The position numbers and the translations under genes are program-made. This document shows positions 7,867 through 15,281 of a stretch of 64,000 nt of DNA, piece by piece. This DNA comes from Hyunsoonleella jejuensis (GTDB lineage Bacteria > Bacteroidota > Bacteroidia > Flavobacteriales > Flavobacteriaceae): assembly GCF_900111025.1 (NCBI RefSeq), contig NZ_FOFN01000002.1, positions 62,001 to 126,000 of the forward strand. Reading direction: 5' to 3'. The notes below the pieces were generated by a model, which was not told the DNA's origin, ran no database searches, and saw nothing but the letters and a program-made list of their open reading frames with translations. Position 1 is the stretch's first letter. Every line of letters begins with the position of its first letter.

Positions 7867-8715
7867 CTATTTGCGTTTCAAATTCTGTAAGGATAAAAAT
7901 GGAATATCCAGGTTTAAACTCAACTCATCCAGAGGAGATTGAAAAAGGATATTTTCTAAAAAAGAATGTGTTGTGTTTACCATTACAAGCATATCTATAT
8001 CTTTTTCCTTGATGTACTTATATATTGAATTAATAATGTGATTACTGCTTTCTATTTTAAAATTCACATTGGTTTTATAGAGCTCTGCCTTAATAAAATC
8101 CATATTTTCTTGCTGTCTACGAGACAGTGTGCTACTTTTTGAAATATAAAGCATGTCTATCGTAGATCTGTAAGAAGAGGCCATTTCGCAAAGTAGCTTT
8201 AGTTCTCGTCTTTTATAAGGTATCATGTAGTTGGTTGGAAAAAGAATATGCTTGGGTTGTGTATATTTATAATTTTGGGGTATAGACAATACAGGACATT
8301 GCACATATTTTAAAACCTGTAATGTGTTACTGCCAAAGGTGATGTTTTTGTCGTTGGTTTTTCCTCTGGTGCCCATAACTATGACGTCGATATTATGTTT
8401 ATCCACAATTTTATCTGCTTCATCTAAAAGCAAATTATTGGCAGAAATAATATTAAATGTGTGTTTGGGGTTGGATTTGTCGCTCTCAATGGACGATTTA
8501 ATCTTTTTAAGTTCACTAAGTGATGTTTTGTGAACTGCATTAGTAACTTCATCTAATGTTTCCCTATTTAGTATAACCTCATCAGAATAAATCTCATTTT
8601 GGAAAGCATGCATGATGTAAAATTCGCTTACCTCGTATTTAAATAACTCAGTAGCGTATTGTATAGCGTTCATAGCATTTTTAGAGAAATCGGTAGGAAT
8701 CAATATTTTTCTCAT
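7867..8715 (-). CDS. Universal stress protein, first gene of the long stress operon
   Basis: A protein of about 282 residues with two UspA folds. Domain 1 carries GTRGK...FGS (G-x2-G-x9-G-S), while domain 2 (ILFPTNYM) lacks it. Two in-frame ATGs exist, at 8721 and 8715. I prefer 8715 (MRKILIPTDFS), because it puts the first residue directly before the conserved strand and leaves a 13-nt leader from the predicted transcription start near 8729. It heads an eight-gene operon: four USPs, the eRF1-like protein, ATP-cone nuclease, beta-CASP hydrolase and a helical protein. Confidence 0.92.
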   Translation of the reverse strand: MRKILIPTDFSKNAMNAIQYATELFKYEVSEFYIMHAFQNEIYSDEVILNRETLDEVTNAVHKTSLSELKKIKSSIESDKSNPKHTFNIISANNLLLDEADKIVDKHNIDVIVMGTRGKTNDKNITFGSNTLQVLKYVQCPVLSIPQNYKYTQPKHILFPTNYMIPYKRRELKLLCEMASSYRSTIDMLYISKSSTLSRRQQENMDFIKAELYKTNVNFKIESSNHIINSIYKYIKEKDIDMLVMVNTTHSFLENILFQSPLDELSLNLDIPFLSLQNLKRK

Positions 8716-8733
8716 GGCCATAGGTATTATCTC

Positions 8734-8776
8734 TAAATTTAAACATCTGAGCAGACCGATACAATGATATATATCA
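8734..8776 (-). promoter_or_regulatory. Island promoter of the eight-gene USP operon
   Basis: TGATATATATCA (8765-8776), the same 12-mer as at hsp20 and also followed by TTGT, then 23 bp and TAAATTTA (8741-8734). The predicted start near 8729 leaves a very short leader before ATG 8715. Confidence 0.78.
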
Positions 8777-8833
8777 GAATTAGGGATTAAGAATAGGAAT
8801 TTACTAGTGCTGAATTATATGGTATGTTTAAAA

Positions 8834-8867
8834 AAAAAAGGAATGCCTTGTTTAGCATTCCTTTTTT
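8834..8867 (-). terminator. Intrinsic terminator of the candidate ncRNA
   Basis: GGAATGC/GCATTCC stem extended by six A-U pairs with an 8-nt loop. On the minus strand it is followed by an uninterrupted run of ten T (8839-8830). On the plus strand the T-run is only six. It lies upstream of the 8765-8776 operator, so it insulates the USP operon from the transcript before it. Confidence 0.8.
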
Positions 8868-8916
8868 CTCTCATTACTTAATTATGTAAATTGATTAATA
8901 GCCAAAATTAAATAGA

Positions 8917-8944
8917 GAAACAGGAAGTTTACACTTCCTGTTTC
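8917..8944 (-). repeat. 28-bp perfect hairpin, copy 2
   Basis: Arms GAAACAGGAAGT and ACTTCCTGTTTC (12 bp, no mismatch) around a 4-nt loop that reads GTAA on the minus strand. Identical over all 28 bp to 9094-9121, 177 bp away, while the flanks differ. Confidence 0.9.
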
Positions 8945-9093
8945 CCTTCATGGAAATACTTGATTTTATTAATTAACCTTCTCTAATCATTAATATCCCT
9001 TATGAAAGCCATATTAAATTTTCAGTTAACTAATAGCTTCAAATACTTGCAGTACAGCACCATACATTTGTAATGTAAAACACTGTGTTTTTA

Positions 9094-9121
9094 GAAACAG
9101 GAAGTTTACACTTCCTGTTTC
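9094..9121 (-). repeat. 28-bp perfect hairpin, copy 1
   Basis: Same 28 bp as 8917-8944: a 12-bp perfect stem and a GTAA loop on the minus strand. It lies about 170 nt after the predicted start of the candidate ncRNA. Confidence 0.9.
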
Positions 9122-9297
9122 ATTTAGGAGTTTAATTTTATTACCTGATCATCAGTATAATTATTAAGCTATTGTCAAAACAATTAAAAACCAAAGCTAA
9201 CCAGTTGCCAAAAGATTAATAAAACTGATTAAACAGGTGATGTACTAAACTCAAAGATTTTAAACTGCTAATATGCAAAGAACGTAGTAATATGATG

Positions 9298-9340
9298 CTA
9301 ATTTATATCACCAAAACGAATGGGTAAATGATATTCATCA
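9298..9340 (-). promoter_or_regulatory. Island promoter with no protein gene downstream
   Basis: On the minus strand: TGATGAATATCA (9340-9329), 23 bp, then TAAATTAG (9305-9298), the same -7 box as the promoter at 10610-10652. The predicted start is near 9293. It lies just after the stop of the membrane protein gene (9350) and drives the candidate ncRNA. Confidence 0.7.
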
Positions 9341-9349
9341 GTTTTGATG

Positions 9350-9736
9350 TTAAATTGGTACAATGCCATAAACTATATTAAGCAAAAACAAACCAGTAAG
9401 AAAAAGTAAGGTATATATAAGTTGTACCAATTTTACATTAACAAATTTTAGTAAAGCAACCGTACGCTTTGGAAAAATGAAAAGTGAAAGGCCAATGAAT
9501 AAAGATATCCATCCAATAAATGTGATAAAAATTCTCCAATTAGATTCCCATATATTATGAAATAAAATATTTAGCAAACCAACAATTATTGCTAAAAACG
9601 AAGCTAATATTAAAAATTTCTCATCATGTAAGTCGTTAAAAATTTGTTTAATGCGTTTTGGATTGAAACTTAGTATAACAAAGAATATAATAAGATACCA
9701 ACCCCAAAATTTTGCTAGAAATATTGAACTATCCAT
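9350..9736 (-). CDS. Small integral membrane protein, four predicted TM helices
   Basis: A protein of 128 residues with four hydrophobic stretches (about 8-25, 42-60, 68-87 and 100-125) separated by short charged loops. No conserved catalytic motif is recognised. The start is 7 nt after the stop of a universal stress protein gene, so the two are co-transcribed from the promoter at 10610-10652. A membrane partner for that USP is a reasonable guess but is not shown by the sequence. Confidence 0.75.
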   Translation of the reverse strand: MDSSIFLAKFWGWYLIIFFVILSFNPKRIKQIFNDLHDEKFLILASFLAIIVGLLNILFHNIWESNWRIFITFIGWISLFIGLSLFIFPKRTVALLKFVNVKLVQLIYTLLFLTGLFLLNIVYGIVPI

Positions 9737-9742
9737 AATGCA

Positions 9743-10588
9743 TTAATTTTTTTCGTGTAATACTAAAAAAGGAATTTCGATATGATAACTTATTTCTTCA
9801 ACTTTTGAATGAAATAAAATTTGTTGAAAATAATTTAGGTTTTTAGCAACCATACATATCATATTAATGTTTCTACTTTCTACAAAACATTGTATAGCAT
9901 CTTCTACTTTTTTATTTGTTAAATAATGAAAGCTATGTGTTAAATGATCAAAATAATTATCTAAAAGTTCCCTGTTTTTAGTTTGATCGTAGTTTAGCTG
10001 TGCATTCTTTTTTTTAATATGAAGAATTCTTAAAGCAGAATTATTGGTTTCTATAATTTCAGAAAGAGGCCTTAATATTTGTGTTTCATAAGCTAATAAA
10101 AAATCGGTTGGAAATGCAATTTCCTTAAGTTTTGTAAACTTAGCACTTTCGGGTACTGCTAAAGTAGTGCACTTAACTTTGGTAATAACGTCTCCCGTAT
10201 TGCTCCCCATTATTTTTTTTAAACCAGAGGCGCCTTTTGTGCCCATAACAACACAATCTATATTTTTATCTTCTACATGTTTTCTAATAGATTCTATAAA
10301 AAACCCAAAGGCAGAAATGGTGTAGAACTTATGTTGTTTGTTCTGTGAAAACCGTTGAGCGATGCGTTTCAACAATTTACGCAGCTGTAATTTTGCAGGT
10401 TTTGTATAAACAACTTCTATGGTTTCCTCTGGTGCAATGTATGGAGATTCGTTAATCATTACGTCATCAAATCTATTTACATGCATTAGGTAAAAATTGC
10501 AGTTTTCGTTTGCGAAAAAGTCAATAGCATACGTAATGGCATTCCAGGAATTTTCTGAAAAGTCGGTGGGTAGTAATATATTTTTCAT
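9743..10588 (-). CDS. Universal stress protein, tandem UspA domains
   Basis: A protein of 281 residues with two UspA folds. Domain 1 starts MKNILLPTDFS. Its nucleotide loop reads GTKGASGLKKIMGS, one residue shorter between the second and third Gly than the canonical G-x2-G-x9-G-S, so ATP binding may be altered. Domain 2 (IAFPTDFL) has no loop. It forms a two-gene operon with the membrane protein at 9350, separate from the long USP operon, with its own island-type promoter and a leader of about 17 nt. Confidence 0.92.
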   Translation of the reverse strand: MKNILLPTDFSENSWNAITYAIDFFANENCNFYLMHVNRFDDVMINESPYIAPEETIEVVYTKPAKLQLRKLLKRIAQRFSQNKQHKFYTISAFGFFIESIRKHVEDKNIDCVVMGTKGASGLKKIMGSNTGDVITKVKCTTLAVPESAKFTKLKEIAFPTDFLLAYETQILRPLSEIIETNNSALRILHIKKKNAQLNYDQTKNRELLDNYFDHLTHSFHYLTNKKVEDAIQCFVESRNINMICMVAKNLNYFQQILFHSKVEEISYHIEIPFLVLHEKN

Positions 10589-10609
10589 TTGTTAGCATAT
10601 TTACACCCA

Positions 10610-10652
10610 CTAATTTACAGTGTTGTTACCGCTGGTAAAATGATATTGGTCA
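10610..10652 (-). promoter_or_regulatory. Island promoter of the USP/membrane protein operon
   Basis: On the minus strand: TGACCAATATCA (10652-10641), 23 bp, TAAATTAG (10617-10610). Predicted start near 10605. The TTTT after the operator fits the island consensus ATCATT(T/G). Confidence 0.72.
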
Positions 10653-10676
10653 ATTTACAACCACCAGTATTCCTAA

Positions 10677-11729
10677 CTAAGTTACCTGTTTTAGTTTTTC
10701 AATATCAATTACCTTAATGTTTCTACCGTCTGCTTTTATAATTCCCTGTTTTTTAAATTCGGTTAGTGCCCTAATTAGGGTTTCTGTTGCAATACCCGCT
10801 ACGCTGGCCAAATCGTTCCTAGAAATTTTTATGGGATCATCTGGTTTACGGTTCATCTTTTCAGCAAACTTTAAAATGGTGGCAGCGGTTTTTTGAGATA
10901 CAGTGCCATAAGCCATTTGTAAAAGCTGTGTCTTAACATTCGATATATCGTCGGTTAGCAGTTCTATAAGTTCTATAACCAATTTGTGGTTTTTATTTAG
11001 AATACTTTTAAAGTCTATAATTGATAACCCTATTAGTTTAGTATCTGCAATAGCTGCGGCAGTTTCCTTGTAAGTGGTGTTTTGGGTAAACGATGTATAA
11101 CCAAATAAATCATCTTCTTTGTAAAGTGCCGTAACCAATTCTTTACCTTTTTCATCTCTTCTAAAACATTTTACAGCGCCTTTGCTAATTAGGTAAATAT
11201 AGTTCGAATGGTCGCCTTCATTATAAATAACCGCTTCATTTTTAAATACAGATGCTTCACCATAATCATCAAAAAAAATCTTTAAATCGTTTAGTGTTTT
11301 TAGCTCATCATCTGGTTTGGGAGTTTCAATATTATCATTTTGTTTTATATCTTTAAGTATAGATACTTTGGCTAAACGACTTTCTATGGCTGTTACCAAG
11401 TCTTCTTCGGTAAAGGGTTTAGTTATATAATCGTCTGCACCTAAATTCATCCCTTTTCTAACATCACTACGTTCTGTTTTAGCAGATAAAAATATAAAAG
11501 GTATGTGCTTTGTTAATTTGTTTTTAGAAAGGATTTTAAGCGCAGCATAACCATCAAGTTCTGGCATCATAATATCGCATATTATAATATCCGGATATTG
11601 CTTTTTAGCAAGTGATACACCTATTTTTCCGTTAGAAGCTGTTAAAACTTTATAGCCAGATAGTTCTAAAAGTTCTGCAGTATTTTCTCTTAAAACAGTA
11701 TCATCTTCTATAAGTAAAACAGTTGTCAT
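10677..11729 (-). CDS. Response regulator fused to a CRP/FNR-type transcription factor
   Basis: A protein of 350 residues in three parts. The receiver domain (about 1-120) has acidic residues E8-D9-D10, phospho-acceptor D52 and K104 in TKPF. The cNMP-binding-like fold (about 150-265) comes next, then a Crp-type winged HTH (about 270-345). The recognition helix reads GIATETLIRALTEF and keeps the Glu and Arg that contact the TGA half-site in CRP and FNR. The four Fe-S cysteines of FNR are absent, so direct oxygen sensing is unlikely. Its start overlaps the kinase stop by 4 nt. It is the obvious candidate to bind the TGA-N6-TCA operators of this island, including the one before its own operon. 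Confidence 0.93.
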   Translation of the reverse strand: MTTVLLIEDDTVLRENTAELLELSGYKVLTASNGKIGVSLAKKQYPDIIICDIMMPELDGYAALKILSKNKLTKHIPFIFLSAKTERSDVRKGMNLGADDYITKPFTEEDLVTAIESRLAKVSILKDIKQNDNIETPKPDDELKTLNDLKIFFDDYGEASVFKNEAVIYNEGDHSNYIYLISKGAVKCFRRDEKGKELVTALYKEDDLFGYTSFTQNTTYKETAAAIADTKLIGLSIIDFKSILNKNHKLVIELIELLTDDISNVKTQLLQMAYGTVSQKTAATILKFAEKMNRKPDDPIKISRNDLASVAGIATETLIRALTEFKKQGIIKADGRNIKVIDIEKLKQVT

Positions 11730-13606
11730 TTTTCTATCGTGTTTGGAAATTTAATACTAAAGGTAGTTCCCTTATGTTCTTCACTTTCAAAGCAAATAGT
11801 TCCACCCAAATTCTCTAAATGATTTTTGGCAATATTCAAGCCAATACCTGTGCCTTGCGTATTGATAACATTTTTTGCTCTAAAATACCGTTCAAAAATA
11901 CTGTTTTGGTCTTTTTGGGGTATGCCTATACCTTCATCCTTAACTTTTATTGTTGTAAAGCTAGTATCTTGATCTATTTTTAAATAAATAGCGGTGTTTT
12001 CGGGTGAATATTTAATGGCGTTATGTAATAAATTTGATAAAATTAATTGAAGGATTTTTTCATCTTGATAAAGTGATATGTCATCAATATTTTCAGGGTA
12101 TTTTATCTGTTGGCCTTCTTTTAAAAGCATATTGGCGTTGTAAACTACCTCATTAATTACTTTACTTAGTTTAAAATGAGTGAATTTGTAGGTTACTTTT
12201 CCAGTTTCTATTTTTTCAACCGAAAGGAAATCGTTTAATATATTATTTAAAAAATGAACCTTTTCGGATATGGTTTTTAAGTGTTTGTCTCGTTTTTCTT
12301 GGTGTTCGGTTAATTGGTATTTACCTAATAATTGCGTAGACGTTAAGATACCGCTTAAAGGCGTTTTAAACTCGTGCGATACTAAGGATAAAAAATTTGT
12401 CTTTAAATCGCTGAGCTCTTTTTCTTTGCTCAGTGCTATTTTAAGCTGTTGGGTTCTTTCTTCAACTTTATTTTCGAGTTTGGTGGTATAGTTTTTTCGT
12501 TCGGTAATATCTAGTATTATAGCAACAAACACCTCTTTTTCACCTAAATTTGAAAGCTGCAAATGTACTTCCACCGGATATGTTGTGCCATCCTTACGCT
12601 GGTGTACGGTTTCAAACTCTAATTTTTCATCTACCTTGCTTAATAGAACACCAATGGTTTTTTTAAATTCAGCTTTATTATCATTAGGCACAATATCCAA
12701 TGGTGTCATTTTCCTTAGCTCTTCGAAACTGTAACCAAGGTTTTTTTGTGCGCCATGGTTTACGTTAATAAATTTTAATGTTGCTACATCATAAACATAT
12801 ATTTCGTTTAACGATTCATTAAAAATAGTGGCAAGATGGTGGCGTTCTTCCTCTGAGTTTTTTCGTAATGTCACATCATTTTGAATGCCAATAAAATTTG
12901 TAACAATTCCATTTGTATCCATTATAGGAAACACATACAAATCGTTCCAAAACATGGTACCATCCTTTTTGTAATTTCGTAGGGTAGCTTGACAACTCTC
13001 CCCATTTTTTATAGCTTCCCTTAATCTTTTTAAATCTGCTTGGTTTCTATCCTTACCCTGTAAAAACCTACAGTTATGGTTTAAAATTTCAGTATCAGAA
13101 TATCCAGTAAGTTTTTGAAATGCTGAATTGAAATAAATAATGGGATTATCCCTTTTTAAGGCATCTGTAATAATAACACCGTTTTTAGCCGATTGTAATG
13201 CCTGGGTTCTAAGCATTAATTTTTTCTCAATGGTTTTCTTTTCTGAAACATCCCTAACCAATACCAATACATAAATTTTGTTATAAATGGTAAATGGGTT
13301 CAGTTCAACTTCAACGAGAAAAATACTACCATCTTTTTTTAGGCCGTAAATATCATTTGCTACTCCTAATTTTCGTCGCTTTCCTTTTTTTATAAATTTT
13401 TTGAAATATACCGATAGGTTTTCGTGATAACTAGAAGGCATTAATACATTTAAATTCTTATTGACTAACTCATCTTTCGGATACGCAAAAATAGTTTCAG
13501 CCGATTTATTCACCTCCATGATTATTTGCTGACAATCCAATATAATCACGCCCTCCGAAACGGTTTCTAATAGAATATTAAATATTTCTTGGTCTTGCGG
13601 AAACAT
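11726..13606 (-). CDS. Soluble LOV-domain hybrid PAS histidine kinase
   Basis: A protein of 626 residues without TM segments. Order: PAS (about 10-123), LOV-type PAS (about 135-247), PAS (about 255-370), HisKA with H411 in SHEFKTPL, and HATPase with N525/N529, DEGIGIP and GTGIGL. The second PAS has NCRFLQ with Cys179 at the photo-adduct position, plus the flavin-contact residues N211 (NYKKDG), N221 (FWN) and Q242 (GIQND), all as in bacterial LOV photosensors such as YtvA. The first PAS resembles FixL, but the residue aligned with the FixL heme-binding His appears to be Leu, so heme sensing is not supported. It is paired with the REC-CRP regulator downstream. Confidence 0.93.
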   Translation of the reverse strand: MFPQDQEIFNILLETVSEGVIILDCQQIIMEVNKSAETIFAYPKDELVNKNLNVLMPSSYHENLSVYFKKFIKKGKRRKLGVANDIYGLKKDGSIFLVEVELNPFTIYNKIYVLVLVRDVSEKKTIEKKLMLRTQALQSAKNGVIITDALKRDNPIIYFNSAFQKLTGYSDTEILNHNCRFLQGKDRNQADLKRLREAIKNGESCQATLRNYKKDGTMFWNDLYVFPIMDTNGIVTNFIGIQNDVTLRKNSEEERHHLATIFNESLNEIYVYDVATLKFINVNHGAQKNLGYSFEELRKMTPLDIVPNDNKAEFKKTIGVLLSKVDEKLEFETVHQRKDGTTYPVEVHLQLSNLGEKEVFVAIILDITERKNYTTKLENKVEERTQQLKIALSKEKELSDLKTNFLSLVSHEFKTPLSGILTSTQLLGKYQLTEHQEKRDKHLKTISEKVHFLNNILNDFLSVEKIETGKVTYKFTHFKLSKVINEVVYNANMLLKEGQQIKYPENIDDISLYQDEKILQLILSNLLHNAIKYSPENTAIYLKIDQDTSFTTIKVKDEGIGIPQKDQNSIFERYFRAKNVINTQGTGIGLNIAKNHLENLGGTICFESEEHKGTTFSIKFPNTIEK

Positions 13607-13632
13607 AAAGCAATAAGCTTTTGGTAGTATCT

Positions 13633-13676
13633 TAAAAATACAAAAAAATGGGGTTATAGTTTACTGATTTTTATCA
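13633..13676 (-). promoter_or_regulatory. Divergent arm of a shared operator, toward the kinase/regulator operon
   Basis: The palindromic operator 13665-13676 also faces the kinase gene. The minus-strand -7 box TATTTTTA (13640-13633) follows after 24 bp instead of 23. The predicted start near 13628 lies 22 nt before ATG 13606. This suggests autoregulation, with slightly different activation geometry. Confidence 0.55.
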
Positions 13677-13707
13677 TATATTTTTAAACTATAAGCCGTT
13701 ATATTTA
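13665..13707 (+). promoter_or_regulatory. Island promoter of the TerB-like/trx/PNP operon
   Basis: TGATTTTTATCA (13665-13676), 23 bp, TATATTTA (13700-13707). Predicted start near 13712, leaving 12-13 nt before ATG 13725. Confidence 0.78.
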
Positions 13708-13724
13708 AAGGTAAATTTGTGAAA

Positions 13725-14132
13725 ATGAAAACTGTAGCAGATGAAATGGCAAAATTCTATCAAAATTTGGGTAAGCTGTTTTATGCCGTTGCTGCAACTG
13801 ATAAAACCGTAGAGGTTACCGAATTCAATACGCTAAAAGACCTGGTAAGGCAGCAGTGGCTGAATACCAATCTGGTTACAGAAAGTACACATACCGATGC
13901 TGTATATCAAATTCTAAATGTTTTTGAATGGTTATATAAGAATGAACGACTGAATGCTGAGATGTATTTTGATGATTTTGTAAAGTATAAAAATGACCAT
14001 AAACACTTATTTACCAACGACATAAAAAAGCTTATTATGCAAACTGCGCACAAAATAGCCTATGCATTCTCTAGAGTGAATAAGTCAGAGCTCATTATGC
14101 TAGCGAAATTAGATATGGAATTAAAAAAATAA
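13725..14132 (+). CDS. TerB-like helical protein
   Basis: A protein of about 135 residues from ATG 13725; a GTG at 13719 is also in frame, but the ATG fits the predicted transcription start better. It is all-helical, with a pattern (KLFYAVAATDKTVEVTEF near the N-terminus, then FEWL, and AFSRVNKSELIMLAKL at the end) resembling the TerB/tellurite-resistance fold, whose paired acidic residues can bind metal. The match is from pattern only. It is the first gene of an operon with thioredoxin (6 nt gap) and a purine nucleoside phosphorylase. Confidence 0.7.
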   Translation: MKTVADEMAKFYQNLGKLFYAVAATDKTVEVTEFNTLKDLVRQQWLNTNLVTESTHTDAVYQILNVFEWLYKNERLNAEMYFDDFVKYKNDHKHLFTNDIKKLIMQTAHKIAYAFSRVNKSELIMLAKLDMELKK

Positions 14133-14138
14133 CAAGAA

Positions 14139-14438
14139 ATGAAAGATAATTTTAACGCAATTATAAATTCTACCACACCTGTGTTGATAGATTTTTATGC
14201 AGATTGGTGTGGGCCGTGTAAAATGTTAGCTCCAATTTTAAAGGACGTTAAGAAAGAACTTGGAGATAACATAAAAATAATTAAAATTGATGTAGACAAG
14301 AACCAACCTCTGGCGGCTGTTTATCAGGTACGTGGTGTACCCACGATGTTACTCTTTAAAAACGGAAAGCAAGTATGGCGACAATCTGGTGTGCTTCAAA
14401 AGCATGAAATTATCAATATTATAAAATCTAATTTATGA
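14139..14438 (+). CDS. trxA: Thioredoxin
   Basis: A protein of 99 residues, close to the usual 105. It has the WCGPC active site (C24, C27) and the cis-proline motif RGVPT (about residue 69). It is a cytoplasmic dithiol-disulfide reductase that would restore oxidised proteins. The stop overlaps the start of the nucleoside phosphorylase gene (ATGA). It is probably an accessory, stress-induced thioredoxin rather than the main housekeeping one, given its operon and promoter; that part is inference. Confidence 0.93.
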   Translation: MKDNFNAIINSTTPVLIDFYADWCGPCKMLAPILKDVKKELGDNIKIIKIDVDKNQPLAAVYQVRGVPTMLLFKNGKQVWRQSGVLQKHEIINIIKSNL

Positions 14439-15133
14439 GCATCCACCTAGAAGCAAAAAAGGGAGATATTGCAGAAACTGTTTTGCTTCCAGGAGATCCT
14501 ATGCGTGCAAAATGGATTGCTGAAACATTTTTAAAAGATTACGTATGTTATAATGAAATACGTGGAATGCTCGGTTATACGGGACTTTACAATGGCAAGC
14601 AAGTATCTGTTCAAGGTACCGGAATGGGCATTCCTTCTACACTAATATATTGTCATGAGCTTATAAACGAGTATGGCGTAAAAAATCTTATTAGAGTAGG
14701 TTCTGCGGGCTCATATCAAAAACAAATTAAAATACGCGATATAATCATTGCAATGGCGGCATCATCAACTTCTGGCATTAATAACTCTCGTTTTATTAAT
14801 GCCGATTATTCTCCAACTGCAAATTTTGAGTTATTCATGAAAGCTGCACTTTATGCTAAAAAAAACAATATCCCTATTAAAGCTGGAAACGTTTTATCTG
14901 CTGATGAATTTTATGAAGATGATTTCGAGTCGTATAAAAAGTGGGCGAAATTTGGGGTTCTATGCGTTGAAATGGAAACTGCAGGCTTATATACCATTGC
15001 CGCAAAATTTAATGTAAACGCCTTGTCAATTTTAACGATTTCAGATTCTTTGGTATCTAAAAAAAGTATGACTGCAAAAGACCGGGAAAGTAGTTTTAAC
15101 CCCATGATTAAAATAGCTTTAAGTACCTTGTAA
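14435..15133 (+). CDS. deoD: Purine nucleoside phosphorylase (DeoD type)
   Basis: A protein of 232 residues, the usual length of the hexameric DeoD family. It keeps the phosphate-binding GDPMRAK (about 20-26), MGIPS, the RVGSAGS loop, VEMETAG (ribose contact) and the catalytic Asp in ISDSL. It splits purine (deoxy)nucleosides with phosphate to give a base and (deoxy)ribose-1-phosphate, which supports purine salvage. It overlaps trxA by 4 nt. Its presence in a stress operon suggests nucleotide recycling when RNA is being degraded. Confidence 0.93.
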   Translation: MSIHLEAKKGDIAETVLLPGDPMRAKWIAETFLKDYVCYNEIRGMLGYTGLYNGKQVSVQGTGMGIPSTLIYCHELINEYGVKNLIRVGSAGSYQKQIKIRDIIIAMAASSTSGINNSRFINADYSPTANFELFMKAALYAKKNNIPIKAGNVLSADEFYEDDFESYKKWAKFGVLCVEMETAGLYTIAAKFNVNALSILTISDSLVSKKSMTAKDRESSFNPMIKIALSTL

Positions 15134-15158
15134 ATTAATGTATAGGATGTTTGATCAC

Positions 15159-15201
15159 TGAGCAATATCATTTCTTTTAGGTTATAAATACAATACTTTT
15201 A
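15159..15201 (+). promoter_or_regulatory. Island promoter of the efflux operon
   Basis: TGAGCAATATCA (15159-15170), 23 bp, TACTTTTA (15194-15201). Predicted start near 15206, which leaves an unusually long leader of about 76 nt before ATG 15282. Confidence 0.68.
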
Positions 15202-15281
15202 AAACCATATAATTCTGGGATATATATAAAATTTATGTATTTAGTTTGAAGTACTTTTTCACATAAAACTGGCATATTAAT

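Larger units (their letters stand above)
8830..9293 (-). ncRNA. Candidate regulated non-coding RNA with two identical hairpins
   Basis: An island-type promoter (9298-9340) points into this stretch of about 460 nt, which has no credible protein gene; the longest small ORFs are about 13-15 codons and lack a clear ribosome binding site. On the minus strand the transcript would contain two copies of the same perfect 12-bp stem with a GUAA (GNRA) tetraloop (9121-9094 and 8944-8917), and would end at a 13-bp hairpin followed by ten T (8867-8830). The tetraloop and the T-tract fit only the minus strand. It lies between the USP operon and a second USP gene. Target and function are unknown. A tiny peptide mRNA is the alternative. 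Confidence 0.55.

Noticed and set aside
8870-9293. Tiny ORFs of up to about 15 codons on the minus strand in the ncRNA region
   Set aside because: No ribosome binding site or conserved composition; one ATG lies inside the operator upstream of the predicted start.
11726-13606. FixL-type heme oxygen sensing by the first PAS domain of the kinase
   Set aside because: The stretch resembles FixL around 'NVLMP', but the residue aligned with the heme-binding His appears to be Leu; a His is present three positions earlier.
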